Source: Anadara kagoshimensis
Lineage: Eukaryota; Mollusca; Bivalvia; Arcoida; Arcidae
Assembly (NCBI GenBank): GCA_021292105.1
Contig: CM037862.1
Coordinates: 1,124,501-1,188,500 of the forward strand
Length of the DNA: 64,000 nucleotides
Direction of reading: 5' to 3'
Shown: positions 25,685-39,300 of the stretch, one piece after another
Layout of the letters: the number at the start of each line of letters is the position of its first letter
Numbering within the stretch: the first letter of the stretch is position 1
The notes under the pieces: model-generated
Databases searched by the model: none
What the model was told of the DNA's origin: nothing
The model's input: only the letters and a program-made list of their open reading frames with translations
Program-made: the position numbers and the translations under genes

Positions 25685-26262
25685 CATATGTTTACTACAG
25701 TAGTGTGGTGTACAGAAACAATGATAGCCTTTGTCGCACCTTGAGTCCAATAAATGTTCTAACCATGGTTTTGCTATTGGATACAGATTGATTTATTGAT
25801 TTAATTTGAGACTTTAAAAAAATCATAATTTTTGTTATAAAGCTTTCACAATTTTCTTACTGTAACCTAGGTGATATTATACTTCAGATTAATATACTCA
25901 GAACAATGAATATTGTACCTTGTATATTTTACAACTGTATCACAGAGCTTTTTTTTTTCAAAATACTATGATTAGCTGTCACAAGACATTTGAAGAGGGC
26001 TGTAAACCTCAGGTAACTCCAACCCTCATCTGGGTTCAGAGATGGTTGCCAATGTTTGATCAATCATCAGAATATGACTACCTTAAAAAGGCCAAACAAT
26101 ATCAAATATTAATTGTTCTGGATGTAAAGCATAATGAATAATCCAGAACAAGATAGCAATCTTCATTGGTAATTTATTTTAGACATATATACTGGCAGTT
26201 CATTATGTACACTACTTGCTGTTATGTTGGGTTTTATGTTGTTGTAGAATGGTACCCGTTCT

Positions 26263-26567
26263 TATAGTCAAACAACACTGACCTGTCTACTCGTCTATTT
26301 ATTATTGACCAGTGTATTTACTTATGTTTATTTCGTCTTTATCATGAAATAAAACAATTTCAAACACATTCTCAAAGGTAGAGCAGTTAAGATAGTAGGG
26401 TAAATATAAAGCCAAAGTTAGGTTTATTTAGATTCAAGTTAGCGTACTAGTATTGTATATATATATTAACTGCAAATTCTAACTGTATCCATGTATTGGA
26501 TAGACCTTCCTATATAAATATTCATAAAGAAAAGGTCAAGAAGACAGCTCAATGTTGTTTGTCTATA
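26263..26567. mobile_element. MITE, family 2, copy 2
   Basis: The ends TATAGTCAAACAACACTGAC and AATGTTGTTTGTCTATA are inverted repeats of the same family as 25436-25684. The interior differs in length and sequence. Confidence 0.75.
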
Positions 26568-26818
26568 ATTATGTCAACTTGACATATGTTATGTTTTATG
26601 TTTAGTATTGTATGTTGTAGTTTTGATAATAAATTCATTGTTGGGAGTGTTAGGTGCTATTATGATGATAAATAACCAAAGTTTTATTTTGTTTTGTCAG
26701 TTATTCCATCCATAATTATGTTGTTATTGATTAATACAATATTGTTTAAATAAATTGTGAAATTAAAATAAATGTTTGGAATTTTACCATTGAATTATTA
26801 GCTGTTAGAAGTGGAATA

Positions 26819-27160
26819 CCACTATGATAGCTCAGTTGGTGAGTTCTTGCTCGAGCTCGGTGTGTGGAAAGTCAGATTTCAACTCTGGCAGAGTCTGACC
26901 AAGACATGAGAAAAGGCAGTGCCCGTTCTTTCGCCAAGTACTAGACATTTATAAAAGTCACAGGGTCCTTGGAAGAGACCTTAAAAATCAATACCCCATG
27001 TCACAGTAGGTGTGGCACATTAAAGAATTAAAGATTCCTCCCTGCACATTGCCCTAAGGACACTGCAAAGGTAAAAATTCTGCTATTTCACTGGTGATGT
27101 CCTGAATAAGTGAAATATCTTGACTGTGTCATAAAGTGCCATTTAATCAACCAAACAATC
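26819..27160 (+). mobile_element. SINE, family B
   Basis: The tRNA-like head has TATGATAGCTCAGTTGGTGA (box A) and GATTTCAACTCTGG (box B). The body has TTCTTTCGCCAAGTACTAGA and TGTGGCACATTAAAGAATTA. The tail has TATTTCACTGGTGATGTCCT and ends in AAGTGCCATTTAATCAACCA. Confidence 0.75.
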
Positions 27161-27309
27161 CTAGAAGTGAAAATCACAACAGTAAGCATCTCCTGAATTT
27201 GAAATATGACAAACACATATTAAGACCAATGATTATAAAACTCCTGACTGTGCAAACAAAATGGAACAAAATATGGACACCATTTTATAGTGTTTTATCA
27301 CTATAATTT

Positions 27310-30300
27310 TCAGTACCAATATCCACCATAATATTGATTGTACATATCCCTATTGTACATGTCCCTCTGATAATTTTGATACGCCCTTGTTACTTGTCTT
27401 TCATATTTACGCCATGAACGTCTCTGTTCCCTCTTTATATCTCTGTTTACTTCTCTTTGCTCCTGTCTCTGAGGTTCTCTATCCTCCACAACCTGTTTTT
27501 GTTTTTCAATGTCAGATTTATTCCTAGCAAGTTTTTTGATTACTATGACAACACCGACAACAAAAATGACAAGTAAGATGGATATTACAACTAACATGGC
27601 TATTATAGTGCTATCTGTAGATGTTGAGTTCACCATGGGTAACCATTGTGAGTCGGTAACCATTGACAACGATAAAATGTTTGAAGTTGGTCCTATATTG
27701 TTGTCACTATCTAATGCTCTAATGGCCAGGTAAGTTGTTTGTTGACTAGGTAACGATATCTCCATCATCTGCCATGTTCCTGGTTGCCCTGGTAATGGGA
27801 CGCTAAGTGTGTACCTAGTTGCCCTTTCTGGGTTGTTACGAAGTAAATAAAAATCAGTTGAAGTCCTGACATCATAACTTGAAGCTGTTAACGAAAAAGT
27901 TAATATTTAAGATTAAATATTAATGTGACAAAAATAACATAATCATCAAAACAAACATACCAATCCATGTCCAAACCACAATCCTAAACAAACGTACCAA
28001 TCCATGTCCAAACCAAAATACCAAAACAAAGTAAAGTCTTTGAAGCTGGCAAATTAGGTTAGACACGTAAACGTCCACCAGGAAAGTGAGGCCGGGTGCT
28101 TCGAAAGGGTAAGTACCACCCGCCAAGTGTGTAACCAATAAAACAAGAAATAGATACAATATATTAATTATCTACTCGTATTATCAAACATTCTGTTTTT
28201 TGTGCCTTTGTTTAGATCAGGATAATAATGTATTCCTCTTATCTTTTCTCTTTTCATGTTCTGTTCTTGTTCATCCTGCAATGGTCAATATTCTAATATT
28301 GTGAATGTTTTTGACAATGGTGATAGTGGTGATCTACATGACAAACGAATCAAATAATAAATCACCGAACAAGTAACGACTCAATGATGTCAATAATTGT
28401 TAAAGACGAACTTAGACAAATACTGAAGTCAATGACAAAGGTTATATCAAATGTCGTGGTTGACATTCGTAATGAAGATCCTTAAATAATATCTTCGTGT
28501 ATAATGTTAACTTACCAACATCGATATCAAAATCGTCCCCCACAGCCTTCCATCTTATTTTAAATGTGTTGGATTTAACAGACACTAGTTCCAATGTTGT
28601 AATTTTAGAGGGAGGTATCACGTCAGCCGTCACACTCCCGGTAAAGTTGGTAACTTTAAATTCACCAGCTTGCCAAATTCTTTGAAAATTATCCAGTAAA
28701 GACCGCTGTATTGTAACAGCTTTTCCTGTTTATTTAAAGAAATAAAAGGAAAAATTACAAAAGGAGAAGGAAAATTGTTATTTTAAAAACATGTATTTTG
28801 TAACAATCAAAGCAGCCAAGAACACGGCACTTACAATAAAACATGTATACAGGCAGGATCCAAAACAATCAATATATAAAAACGCGCACCTGGCAACAGG
28901 CAACGAAACCAAGAACACGACACTTACAATAAAACATGTATACAGACAGGGTCCAAAACAACCAATAAATAAAAACGCGCACCTGGCAACAGGCAACGAA
29001 ACCAAGAACACGGCACTTACAATAAAACATGTATACAGACAGGGTCCAAAACAACCAATAAATAAAAACGCGCACCTGGCAACAGGCAACGAAACCAAGA
29101 ACACGGCACTTACAATAAAACATGTATACAGACAGGGTCCAAAACAACCAATAAATAAAAACGCGCACCTGGCAACAGGCAACGAAACCAACACGACACT
29201 TACAATAAAACATGTACTTGGCAGGATCTAAAACAATCAATAAATAAAATATGTATACAGGCAGGATCCAAAACAACCAGTAAATAAAACATGTACTTGG
29301 CAGGATCCAAAACAACCAATAAATAAAACATGTACTTGGCAGGATCCAAAACAACCAATAAATAAAACATGTACTTGGCAGGATCCAAAACAACCAATAA
29401 ATAAAACATGTACTTGGCAGGATCCAAAACAACCAATAAATAAAACATGTACTTGGCAGGATCCAAAACAACCAATAAATAAAACATGTACTTGGCAGGA
29501 TCCAAAAACAACCAATAAATAAAACATGTACTTGGCAGGATCCAAAAACAACCAATAAATAAAACATGTACTTGGCAGGATCCAAAAACAACCAATAAAT
29601 AAAACATGTACTTGGCAGGATCCAAAACAACCAATAAATAAAACATGTACTTGGCAGGATCCAAAACAACCAATAAATAAAACATGGCACAATAAAAACG
29701 CACACTTGGCAACAGGCAACGAAACCAAGAACACAGCACTTACAATAAAACATGTATACAGGCAGGATACAAAACAACCAGTAAATAAAACATGTATACA
29801 TGCAGGATCCAAAAACAACCAATAAATAAAACATGTATACAGGCAGGATACAAAACAACCAATAAATAAAACATGTATACAGGCAGGATCCAAAACAACC
29901 AGTAAATAAAACATGTATACAGGCAGGATCTAAAACAACCAATAAATAAAACATGTATACAGGCAGGATCTAAAACAACCAATAAATAAAACATGTATAC
30001 AGGCAGGATACAAAACAACCAATAAATAAAACATGTATACAGGCAGGATCCAAAACAACCAGTAAATAAAACATGTATACACGCAGGATCTAAAACAACC
30101 AATAAATAAAACATGTATACAGGCAGGATCTAAAACAACCAATAAATAAAACATGTATACAGGCAGGATCCAAAACAACCAATAAATAAAACATGTATAC
30201 AGGCAGGATCCAAAACAACCAATAAATAAAACATGTACTTGGCAGGATCCAAAACAACCAATACATATGGCACAATAAAAACGCACACTTGGAAACAGGC

Positions 30301-33300
30301 AACGAAACCAAGAACACGACACTTAAAATAAAACATGTACTTGCCAGGATCTAAAACAACCAATAAATAAAACACGGCGCAATAAAAACGCGCACTTGGC
30401 AACAGGCAAAGAACACATATACATATATATAGTGATAACAGCAAATACAACAAAGAACAGCAAACTGCAAGTTAATGATAAAACAACTAAACGGGCGAAG
30501 ACAAGAAAGGACAAACATATTAGAACCACTGATGATTAAATTATCGACTTTTGACGAATACGGGTAAATGTACAATTATATATCAGTTAATAATTGATTG
30601 CATTGTTCAAAAAAGTAAAATCGTAAGTAACGTCACATGCAAAAAAACCTAAATAACGCAATTTATGATTGAAAAACAGTTAAATTGATAATAAACTAAG
30701 GACAAGAAAAATTTTAACTTATTGAGACCACTTACCATAAAACTGCCAACATTTGACATACACTGACTGGTAATAATGGCATGTTGTCGCAATCATTTTG
30801 AATGAAGATCATCCATTGTATGCCTTACGTCACTCAACTGGAAAATGTACATTAAAAACCACCACCTTCTGCAAGCATACTGACAAGTTTGAAGACATCT
30901 AGTTGTTTACCATGGGGTTACTAATACTAATACACAATGATGATTTATTATGTCACCATAACTTGGCATATTAAACACTTCCAATAAAACAAAATGTATC
31001 AAGTGCTTTATTTTATGGTCAATTAAACATTATTACTCACTTGGGGTGTTGGGTACTTGTTGTACTGTTTCACCAGAAGGTACATATATATAAGCTCTCT
31101 GGTCCCTATTTAACACATGGACTTTTATACTGTGTCTGTTACTATTCTGTATATATCTGGGTAATATCACGGCTGTATAAATACCATCATCACTTATCAA
31201 GTCACCACCTAAAACAAAACCGTAACAGAGAATAACTGACATGTTACCATTCTGTATATATATCTGGGTATTATCACGGCTGTATAAATACCATCATCAC
31301 TTATCAAGTCACCACCTAAAACAAAACCGTAACAGAGAATACTTGACATGTTACCATTCTGTATATATCTGGGTATTATCACGGCTGTATAAATACCATC
31401 ATCACTTATCAAGTCACCACCTAAAACAAAACCGTAACAGAGAATACTTGACATGTTACCATTCTGTATATATCTGGGTAATATCACGGCTGTATAAATA
31501 CCATCATCACTTATCAAGTCACCACCTAAAACAAAACCGTAACAGAGAATACTTGACATGTTACCATTCTGTATATATCTGGGTATTATCACGGCTGTAT
31601 AAATACCATCATCACTTATCAAGTCACCACCTAAAACAAAACCGTAACAGAGAATACTTGACATGTTACCATTCTGTATATATCTGGGTATTATCACGGC
31701 TGTATAAATACCATCATCACTTATCAAGTCACCACCTAAAACAAAACCGTAACAGAGAATACTTGACATGTTACCATTCTGTATATATCTGGGTATTATC
31801 ACGGCTGTATAAATACCATCATCACTTATCAAGTCACCACCTAAAACAAAACCGTAACAGAGAATACTTGACATGTTACCATTCTGTATATATCTGGGTA
31901 TTATCACGGCTGTATAAATACCATCATCACTTATCAAGTCACCACCTAAAATTAAGAGGTATAACAAAGAATAATTGGTATATTATCATTGAAAAATGGT
32001 TAATAACCATCAAGAATGAACCGTTACACACGTCATTAATAATTATATTCACCACGATTAATTAAACGGCAACAACGAATACTTACCGTGAAAGATATCA
32101 TTTTAATATTTACATATTATTATCATAAATGAATTTTAAAAATATCTTTTGAATTATGTTACTTCTGAACACAGTAAACACCACAAACATTCTACCAAAA
32201 TTCATTGTTTCACTAACTGAACGACAGTGGATGTATCAATTTCGAAAATGATTAAGCGTCAAATGCTTTAAATAGCAAGTTTCATTGACGAGGATGACAT
32301 GGAGTAAAATGGTTTATGAAAGGATAACTGGGTACCTCTGTAGATTTATCACAGCATGCAGAATACAAAAACAACCACAAAGCAACAAAGAACAGCATGA
32401 ACATGTTGAACCTTTTTGGTGAGCTAGTAAAAATTGAAGTATTTTATTATAAACTAAAACCTACCACCTCCATCATCTTTAAGGTTCAGTTTTATTGTTG
32501 CACCATTGGCGTCTTCAATATCGGCTGATACGTCAGCCCCCAGGACCGCTGTGGTACCCCTCTGTACTGAGACAAATAACCTCAGAGTTGTAGTGGGTCC
32601 GTAGTTGAATACAGTATCTGATAATGAAGACCGGACAGAAACATAAAGACTAGTTTCGGTTTTAGCATGCGCCTGGATAGTCAGAATGACAGGAGTGGAT
32701 GAGGAACTGGATATGACATAAGTGTACTTTCCAGTCTGAAAAATAAATATTAGAAGAATTTTATTGCATCCGTTTTGGAGGCAATGGATTGCGTGTTTAA
32801 AGTAACTAAAAAGAACGTTTCTCTGGTTTTATTGGATATATGCATCTAGTCACCATGCGATTTTCAATATAATTACAATGGCGAGTGGCTAGACCGCCGC
32901 ACAACCTTGTAAATTACACAGTATTGAAAGGGAAAAAAGGAATGAAAATAATGATAAATAGCTTGAAGCTCTGAATATCTCCATAAAAGAAAATGCAAGC
33001 GAGTCAGAAACCTCAAATAACAGTAAGCTACAACATGTTGTATAGGACCTAGTGAAATGTACAGTCCAAGGAAGCACATCAAGACAAACAGTACTGGTTG
33101 CATAGAATCAAATGAAATGTGCAATCCGATGATACACAAAATGACGTAAGCCATCGGGAATTTTACAGCCAGATGTTCTTTACACTACAGTGTGTTTTGC
33201 TGTTTTCTCTCCGTTGATTTGTTTAACGTTCTTGACTGCTTTAACTTAGCAGATGTTGTTTAGCTTCAAGTGTTGTATATTTCAGCAGCATTTAAATACT

Positions 33301-36300
33301 TTTTATTATTTATGTCAAATTAAACAAAACTCAAACTATATGGAAATATTATATGAATATTACACTTATTTTATAAATTCAAAAATTAATATTTTATTGT
33401 AATCGAAAAAATCAGAAGATTATAGTTTTCTATACCATGAGAGAAATATTTCTACTTACCTGAATATTTCCATTTAATTTTACAGTTTTTCCATCAGTAT
33501 TAGCATTAGTCTGTATATCCGGACTTAGTACCTGACCAGTCGGAGAAGTGATAGTGATGTTTATATCAGACACTCCCTGACCAATCAGTTGTATTAGAGT
33601 ATCTCTGTTCAGATCAGAGTCGATATAGAACTCTCCCCTGTAGGGTACACCGCCTGTAATCTGTACACTACGACTATCTATCTGAAATGATATATTAAGA
33701 TTTGATTTGGAAATAATTCAAAATCAAGCTATCGGTATTATTGCTGACAATAAATATTTTGCAAATTGATAAATACCATTGTTTGTCGCCGATTTGTGGA
33801 CATAAATACTTTTCCTTGATTGGTAAACATTTTTACTTTTCGCTGCTGATTGGTGAACATTTTTATTTTTGCTGCTGATTGGTGAACACCCTTACAATTC
33901 GCTGATTGGTGAACATTTTTACTATTCGCTGATTGGTAAACACCATTACAATTCGCTGATTGGTGAACATTTTTACTATTCGCTGATTGGTAAACACCAT
34001 TACAATTCGCTGATTGGTGAACATTTTTACTATTCGCTGATTGGTAAACACCATTACAATTCGCTGATTGGTGAACATTTTACTTTTCGCTGATTGGTGA
34101 ACACCATTACAATTCGCTGATTGGTGAACAAATACCTTTTGCCGGTTTGTAGATACCAGTAACTTTGCTGATTGGCTAATTAATTCATGCCGTTGCCTTT
34201 TTGATACTAGCCAACCAGATAGAGTAAGAAGTTCTATCTCCATATCAAATTATGCCAATTCATTAAGAATTGATGAGGCGTGGATACGTATTGAATAATA
34301 TGATAATGCTTTTTAAGTTGATTGCATTTTGCCACTTAATGTTGTCCAGAGTCTCCAGTTTTATAATCAATTACGTTTTGTGTGCTTATTTTATTTGTTT
34401 GTTGTTTCATATTTTATGTTACCTTTATAACTGTCAAGTTCGCGTTTTTCGTGTAGCTACATATTACCTATACTTTCTTGTACATATTTATATGTTTCAT
34501 TCTGTTTGTTTGCAGTCTTGTTGTTGCCGAGTTTTTGTTACATTGCAACTAGCTACATCACAAATTAAGTTTGAGACAAGTAGCAACAAGACTGACCAAA
34601 ACGTAAACCGGCTTCATATCACACCATACTCACCATTACTGCTGAGTCAACACCACTTCCTTGGTACTCCATAAACGTATCAACTAAAGCTGTAGAGTTT
34701 GTGGCACCAGAGTAAAAGAAGCTAGAACCACCAGTTACAGACGCCAAAGCTTCCATTCCTTCGTCCGCCTTGTCCCCAAACGCTAACGTATTTACAATAA
34801 CTTTGGCGTTCTCTATAGACGCCTTGACGTCATTAATTCTGGGATTCGCCATCTCTTTACCATCAGAGACAAGGTACATAATGTTTCCTTCAACATTGTT
34901 ACTATGGGATTTCAAAGTCTAAAATAACCAAGTAAAGTAATTTGACCATGCATACATCAATATATTTATTCATTGCTCTATAAAACTGTGTTTGTTGTGA
35001 GGTATGGATTACATGACATGCGCGTGGGCGTCATTTTGTTTGCTTCAAATTGCAGTAATAGTTAAACTCTTATAAGTACAATTCTTGAACCTGATATTAG
35101 TTTTGATAAATGTATTTGGTATGTGGAGTACAGACCTTAAGCTTAGCTTCCCCTGAATGGCAGCGTTGATTAGTGATTATAGAAAACTATATATTTCGTT
35201 TTGTTGTAGCTGACTCATTCATTTGTTTTGTCCCGTCCTTTAATTGTTCTGACTACCATTGTCAAGCATCTGTTGTCAGCTGCAAATTCGTAAATAGCAT
35301 CATTTTTATATCCTAATTAAAAGAAACAATTTGTAACAGTCAGATGGTCGCCAGAAAGGATTGCAACCACTTTACACTATATTTTTGAAAGTTTTTGTAT
35401 GGGAGTTGATTTGATGTGATGATTTTAACATCACTTTGTTGGTTCTCGTACAACTATTATTTGTTACAGAGCCGTCCTTTGTTTTAAATTAGTGGCTTAT
35501 TATTGCCTAAACGTTTGATATTCAGCTATAACTATTTTTATTCTGTAGATAACAGTGTAGTTGATATCATCTCTAACTTACCTCGAGTCCTTTCTGAAGA
35601 CCAGCTCCTATAGATGTACCCCCTCCAGTGGATGATGGTAAGGACTGGACAAGTTCCTGTCTGACAGACCCGGATGTAATCTGTGTCAGATCCTTGACTA
35701 CCTTAGCTACCGAGGTAAACGTCACTATACCAACATAAGTCCCGTTCTCTACTACGTTAAGTAAAAAATGGGAGACTGCATTTCTAAGTTGTTGCAACGG
35801 TTTTCCCTGAAAAATAATTTAAGATTCAACCTAAAAATAACAAACCAATTTTATCATCAAAGTTGGTTAAATGAACCGAATTAAACCGATTTGTGTGAAA
35901 GCTAGTTTTATGGTGAACATTGTTCTCAATGAAAGGTATTGTAAGACACTATTGTAATTTTTTATCTGTACACGTAATAATATGGTATGAATGGCGATTC
36001 ATATTCTTTAAAAGTAACTTTGTAGCTATATCATATTCAAAATCATCCAAGTATTTGTAAAAAGTAATAACGTACATCGACATAATGTCGTCATGGTACG
36101 CCATATATTGCATTATAGTCCTTAAGTATATTCTTCTAGCATGTGTTGTTTAGTGGGATCGGAAAGAAAAAATATTTTTAGACAAAACAAAACCGTTTGT
36201 GTAGGCCTAAATGAAGATTTTCATTGAAATAAACTACTTGAAACAGCAGTGGGGTGCACCTGACGACTTTCAGACTGTGCATTCCAAAACTCGTCATCCT

Positions 36301-39300
36301 AGCTAACCCAATGTCGTCACTACCTTTTCGCCTTGATTGAGTCGTTATTTATTTACTTTTCTCTTTGTATTGATTAACCACTGCGGTAGCTCAGTTATTA
36401 GAGTGCTCGCTACGTAAGTGGGAGGTCGTTCATGGATTCGAACCCCGACCTGGTCTTACCCAAGACTTGAAAGTGGGTAGTGACTGTAACTTTCGCCAAG
36501 CACACGGTTCTTTCGCATGGTAACTTAAAATAAACGAGGTCTCGTTTCACGGTGGGCTTGGTACGCTAAAGAACCCTGTTGTATAATGCCATCAGCGCAA
36601 CGCACAGGCAAAATTTCGAAACGACTTCAGCTACCCTATAGGTAACTGACAAAAGCAATATATCAATTGTTCATTAATGGCAGTTACACTATGCAGTGAG
36701 GGGTCTCGAGAGTGACACGCTTAGATCGTGAAATGGGGCATTTTAGTTGCCTTATTACGGCAGATGCGAGAATATCGGAGACATATTCGATCCCCAAGGG
36801 ATTTTTAGTTTTTGTTTAATTGAATCTAGTTTGGCTAGTAGTGTTTGATATTATAAATATCTAAAGAACAAAATTGTATTGTTTGATTCATTACTAACAT
36901 GTATATATGTGTATATAAACTGTTTGATTCGCTATAAAAGTTGAATTTACCAAACAAGGCCAGAAAGTGAGATTGAAAAAAAAACACTTATCAATTTGAA
37001 TTTTCACCAAACAGATATTGCCAAAACGCTTAAATCACTTATACGACTGAAAAGATGTTCTTGAAATAAAACTTTGGGAATACCGGTAATTGCGGCAGGA
37101 TTTTAATGCAGTACGCCTGAAAGTCGTCAGTCGTTTTAAAACGATATTTTTACCTTTTAACTGATGTTTTGGTCAAAGATAGACAACTCTTTATATAGTA
37201 GGAACATATTTAAAAGGGGTTATTGTGTCGTTTGGGTTGTGTACCCTTGACAAGTATGTTTGTGACCCGATCGCCCAAATGACTGTCATTCTCTGTAGTC
37301 TGTCGCCCGATATGACACATGTACCTTTTTGATAGTGATGTCAAAGATACCAATTTTACTATGAAGAAACCTGTTACATCATATAAAGTATGTTTTTGAA
37401 GTATGGAAAACATTTACCGCTTTTAAATTTTCCACTGTTCAACTTTCTTAAGAGCGATAAATAAAAATAATTTTGCAATATTTCGTGCTGACGACTTAAG
37501 GTCGGTGACGACATTATGTCGATGTACGTTAGGTTATTTGTTAAAAGTATATAGATAGATAAACAATCTAGATGTGAGCATCGCAAATTTGACATGAGCC
37601 TACAATCTAGATGTGAGCATCGCAAATTTGACATGAGCCTACAATCTAGATGTGAGCATCGCAAATTTGACATGAGCCTACAATCTAGATGTGAACATCG
37701 CAAATTTGACATGAGCCGCGTGACTCACAATATTGGTATTTACAACTTTCTATGCACTTTGTTAATTCACATACAGTTTTGGCCTGTCGAAAGTTTAACA
37801 CCAAGCTAACGATTCAGTGCCGAATCAGCAGTACATCTTGTCCCCTAATTTCGGAAGTGTTTCGGCAGCTGTTATCTAACTTTTGGTTGTGTTTCGATCA
37901 CTAACTACCCATATCGCGGCCACTCGGCAGGCAGCCGAGCTTTGATTCAATATACATATTCTTAAACTGTTTCTGAACAATCCAGTTAATGTCAAACTTA
38001 CCCGCATACTTCCGGACACGTCCAGAACAAGTAGGACTGTCTGCTCGCCTTCCTGTACCACACGGAACTCTGGTGTGGTATCTTGTGTCGACGGACCTTG
38101 TGTTAAACCTAAAACAAATACCAGTCTCCAAAAGTCCTCTTGAATTGAACGATTAATGACAGAAAAGCCACGTGTTTTAACAGAATGGCGTGACAAATGG
38201 ATTACTATACTAATCACAGTCAAACCTGTCTATAAAGGGCATCCATCAAAACCAGTAAAAGTTGCCTTTATGGGCAGGTGGTCCTATATAGTGGTTCAAA
38301 TAGCATGAATGAAGATTAATTGATATAAAATTTTACTGGCCTTTACAAGCGGGTGGCCCTTATATAGAGGTGGTCTTAAAGACAGGTTCCGCCGTATATA
38401 AAGGCTGACCGTGGATAAAATAATGATTAAAAGCACGTTTACTTTCATATCACTGGAATCCAGTCGAGGTTAGCAAATTAAAACAACACTGAGCTTACTT
38501 CTTTGTACACAGCTATCGCTGATGCTGTGACATTAAAAATTCCTGTTAAAATAATCCACGAAAAAGATTAGCATTTACACGAAATTAAATCAAACACTGT
38601 ATGATACGACAAAAGCAGATTAAGACATAATTTTATCTTCCACTTTTTAAAATTTTATTTAAATGATAAATCTTACCTTTAAAATCTGAGTGTTCACGCA
38701 TGACTTCCCACGCACTTTTACCCTCACAGTAAATATTTTGGTTATTGACAGCTTTACTGTTGTGACGTATAAACTTATCTGTATCCGAGCTATCAGTGTC
38801 ACAAAACTCCACTATCTATATTGATAAATATATTAATTAGTTAATTCTGTTGTGTTCTGTTCTTTTAGCTGTGATTATGGTCCACCAAATATTTTTCAGG
38901 CCATTCTTCCACATATTTATATAATTATATTATTTCAAAGCTTTTCTTTTGTGACCAGAAACAAATATAATTAAAAGCAAACATACTTATCTATGTCCAG
39001 GAAGCAATTTGTAACTTATAAACACGAGAAAAAATATGTACGCAAGAAACTATCGGACAAGGAAATAACAACAGATATTGGGGCCACCGTTCAAAAACCT
39101 TCTCCCAACCAATTCAACTTAGAACTCCCTATAAAAGTTTTACTGCGTAGTGATTAACAGTAATTATACTCAGCAGCAAGTTTCTAAACATGAAAAGTTT
39201 TACCAGCATGAAGAATAATAATATAAAGATTCAAGACGTATGATGTAACCATTTCCCTAGTATATCAAATATTTATACATACAGAGTCTAGCCACTGATG

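Noticed and set aside
28795..30415. CRISPR-like array
   Set aside because: Units are contiguous with no unique spacers, and the context is an animal intron.
28869..30453. Several long overlapping minus-strand open frames (up to 361 codons) of a repeated [12 protein letters not shown] type, plus a 146-codon plus-strand frame
   Set aside because: They arise from 39-bp and 93-bp repeat units, whose lengths are multiples of three. All frames on both strands stay open, and the region lies in a CLCA intron.
31209..32065. A 252-codon minus frame and a 274-codon plus frame, as possible repeat proteins
   Set aside because: Both are read-throughs of the 105-bp acceptor array. The minus one does contain real exon 11 sequence, but its last unit is out of frame with the true exon.
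33863..34243. Minus-strand frame of VFTNQRIVK repeats
   Set aside because: Shadow of the 54-bp minisatellite in a CLCA intron.
36378..36450. Functional tRNA gene
   Set aside because: Good boxes, but the sequence continues into a SINE body and the anticodon loop lacks U33.
37374..37712. Minus-strand frame with repeated [10 protein letters not shown]
   Set aside because: Read-through of the four-copy 39-bp minisatellite.
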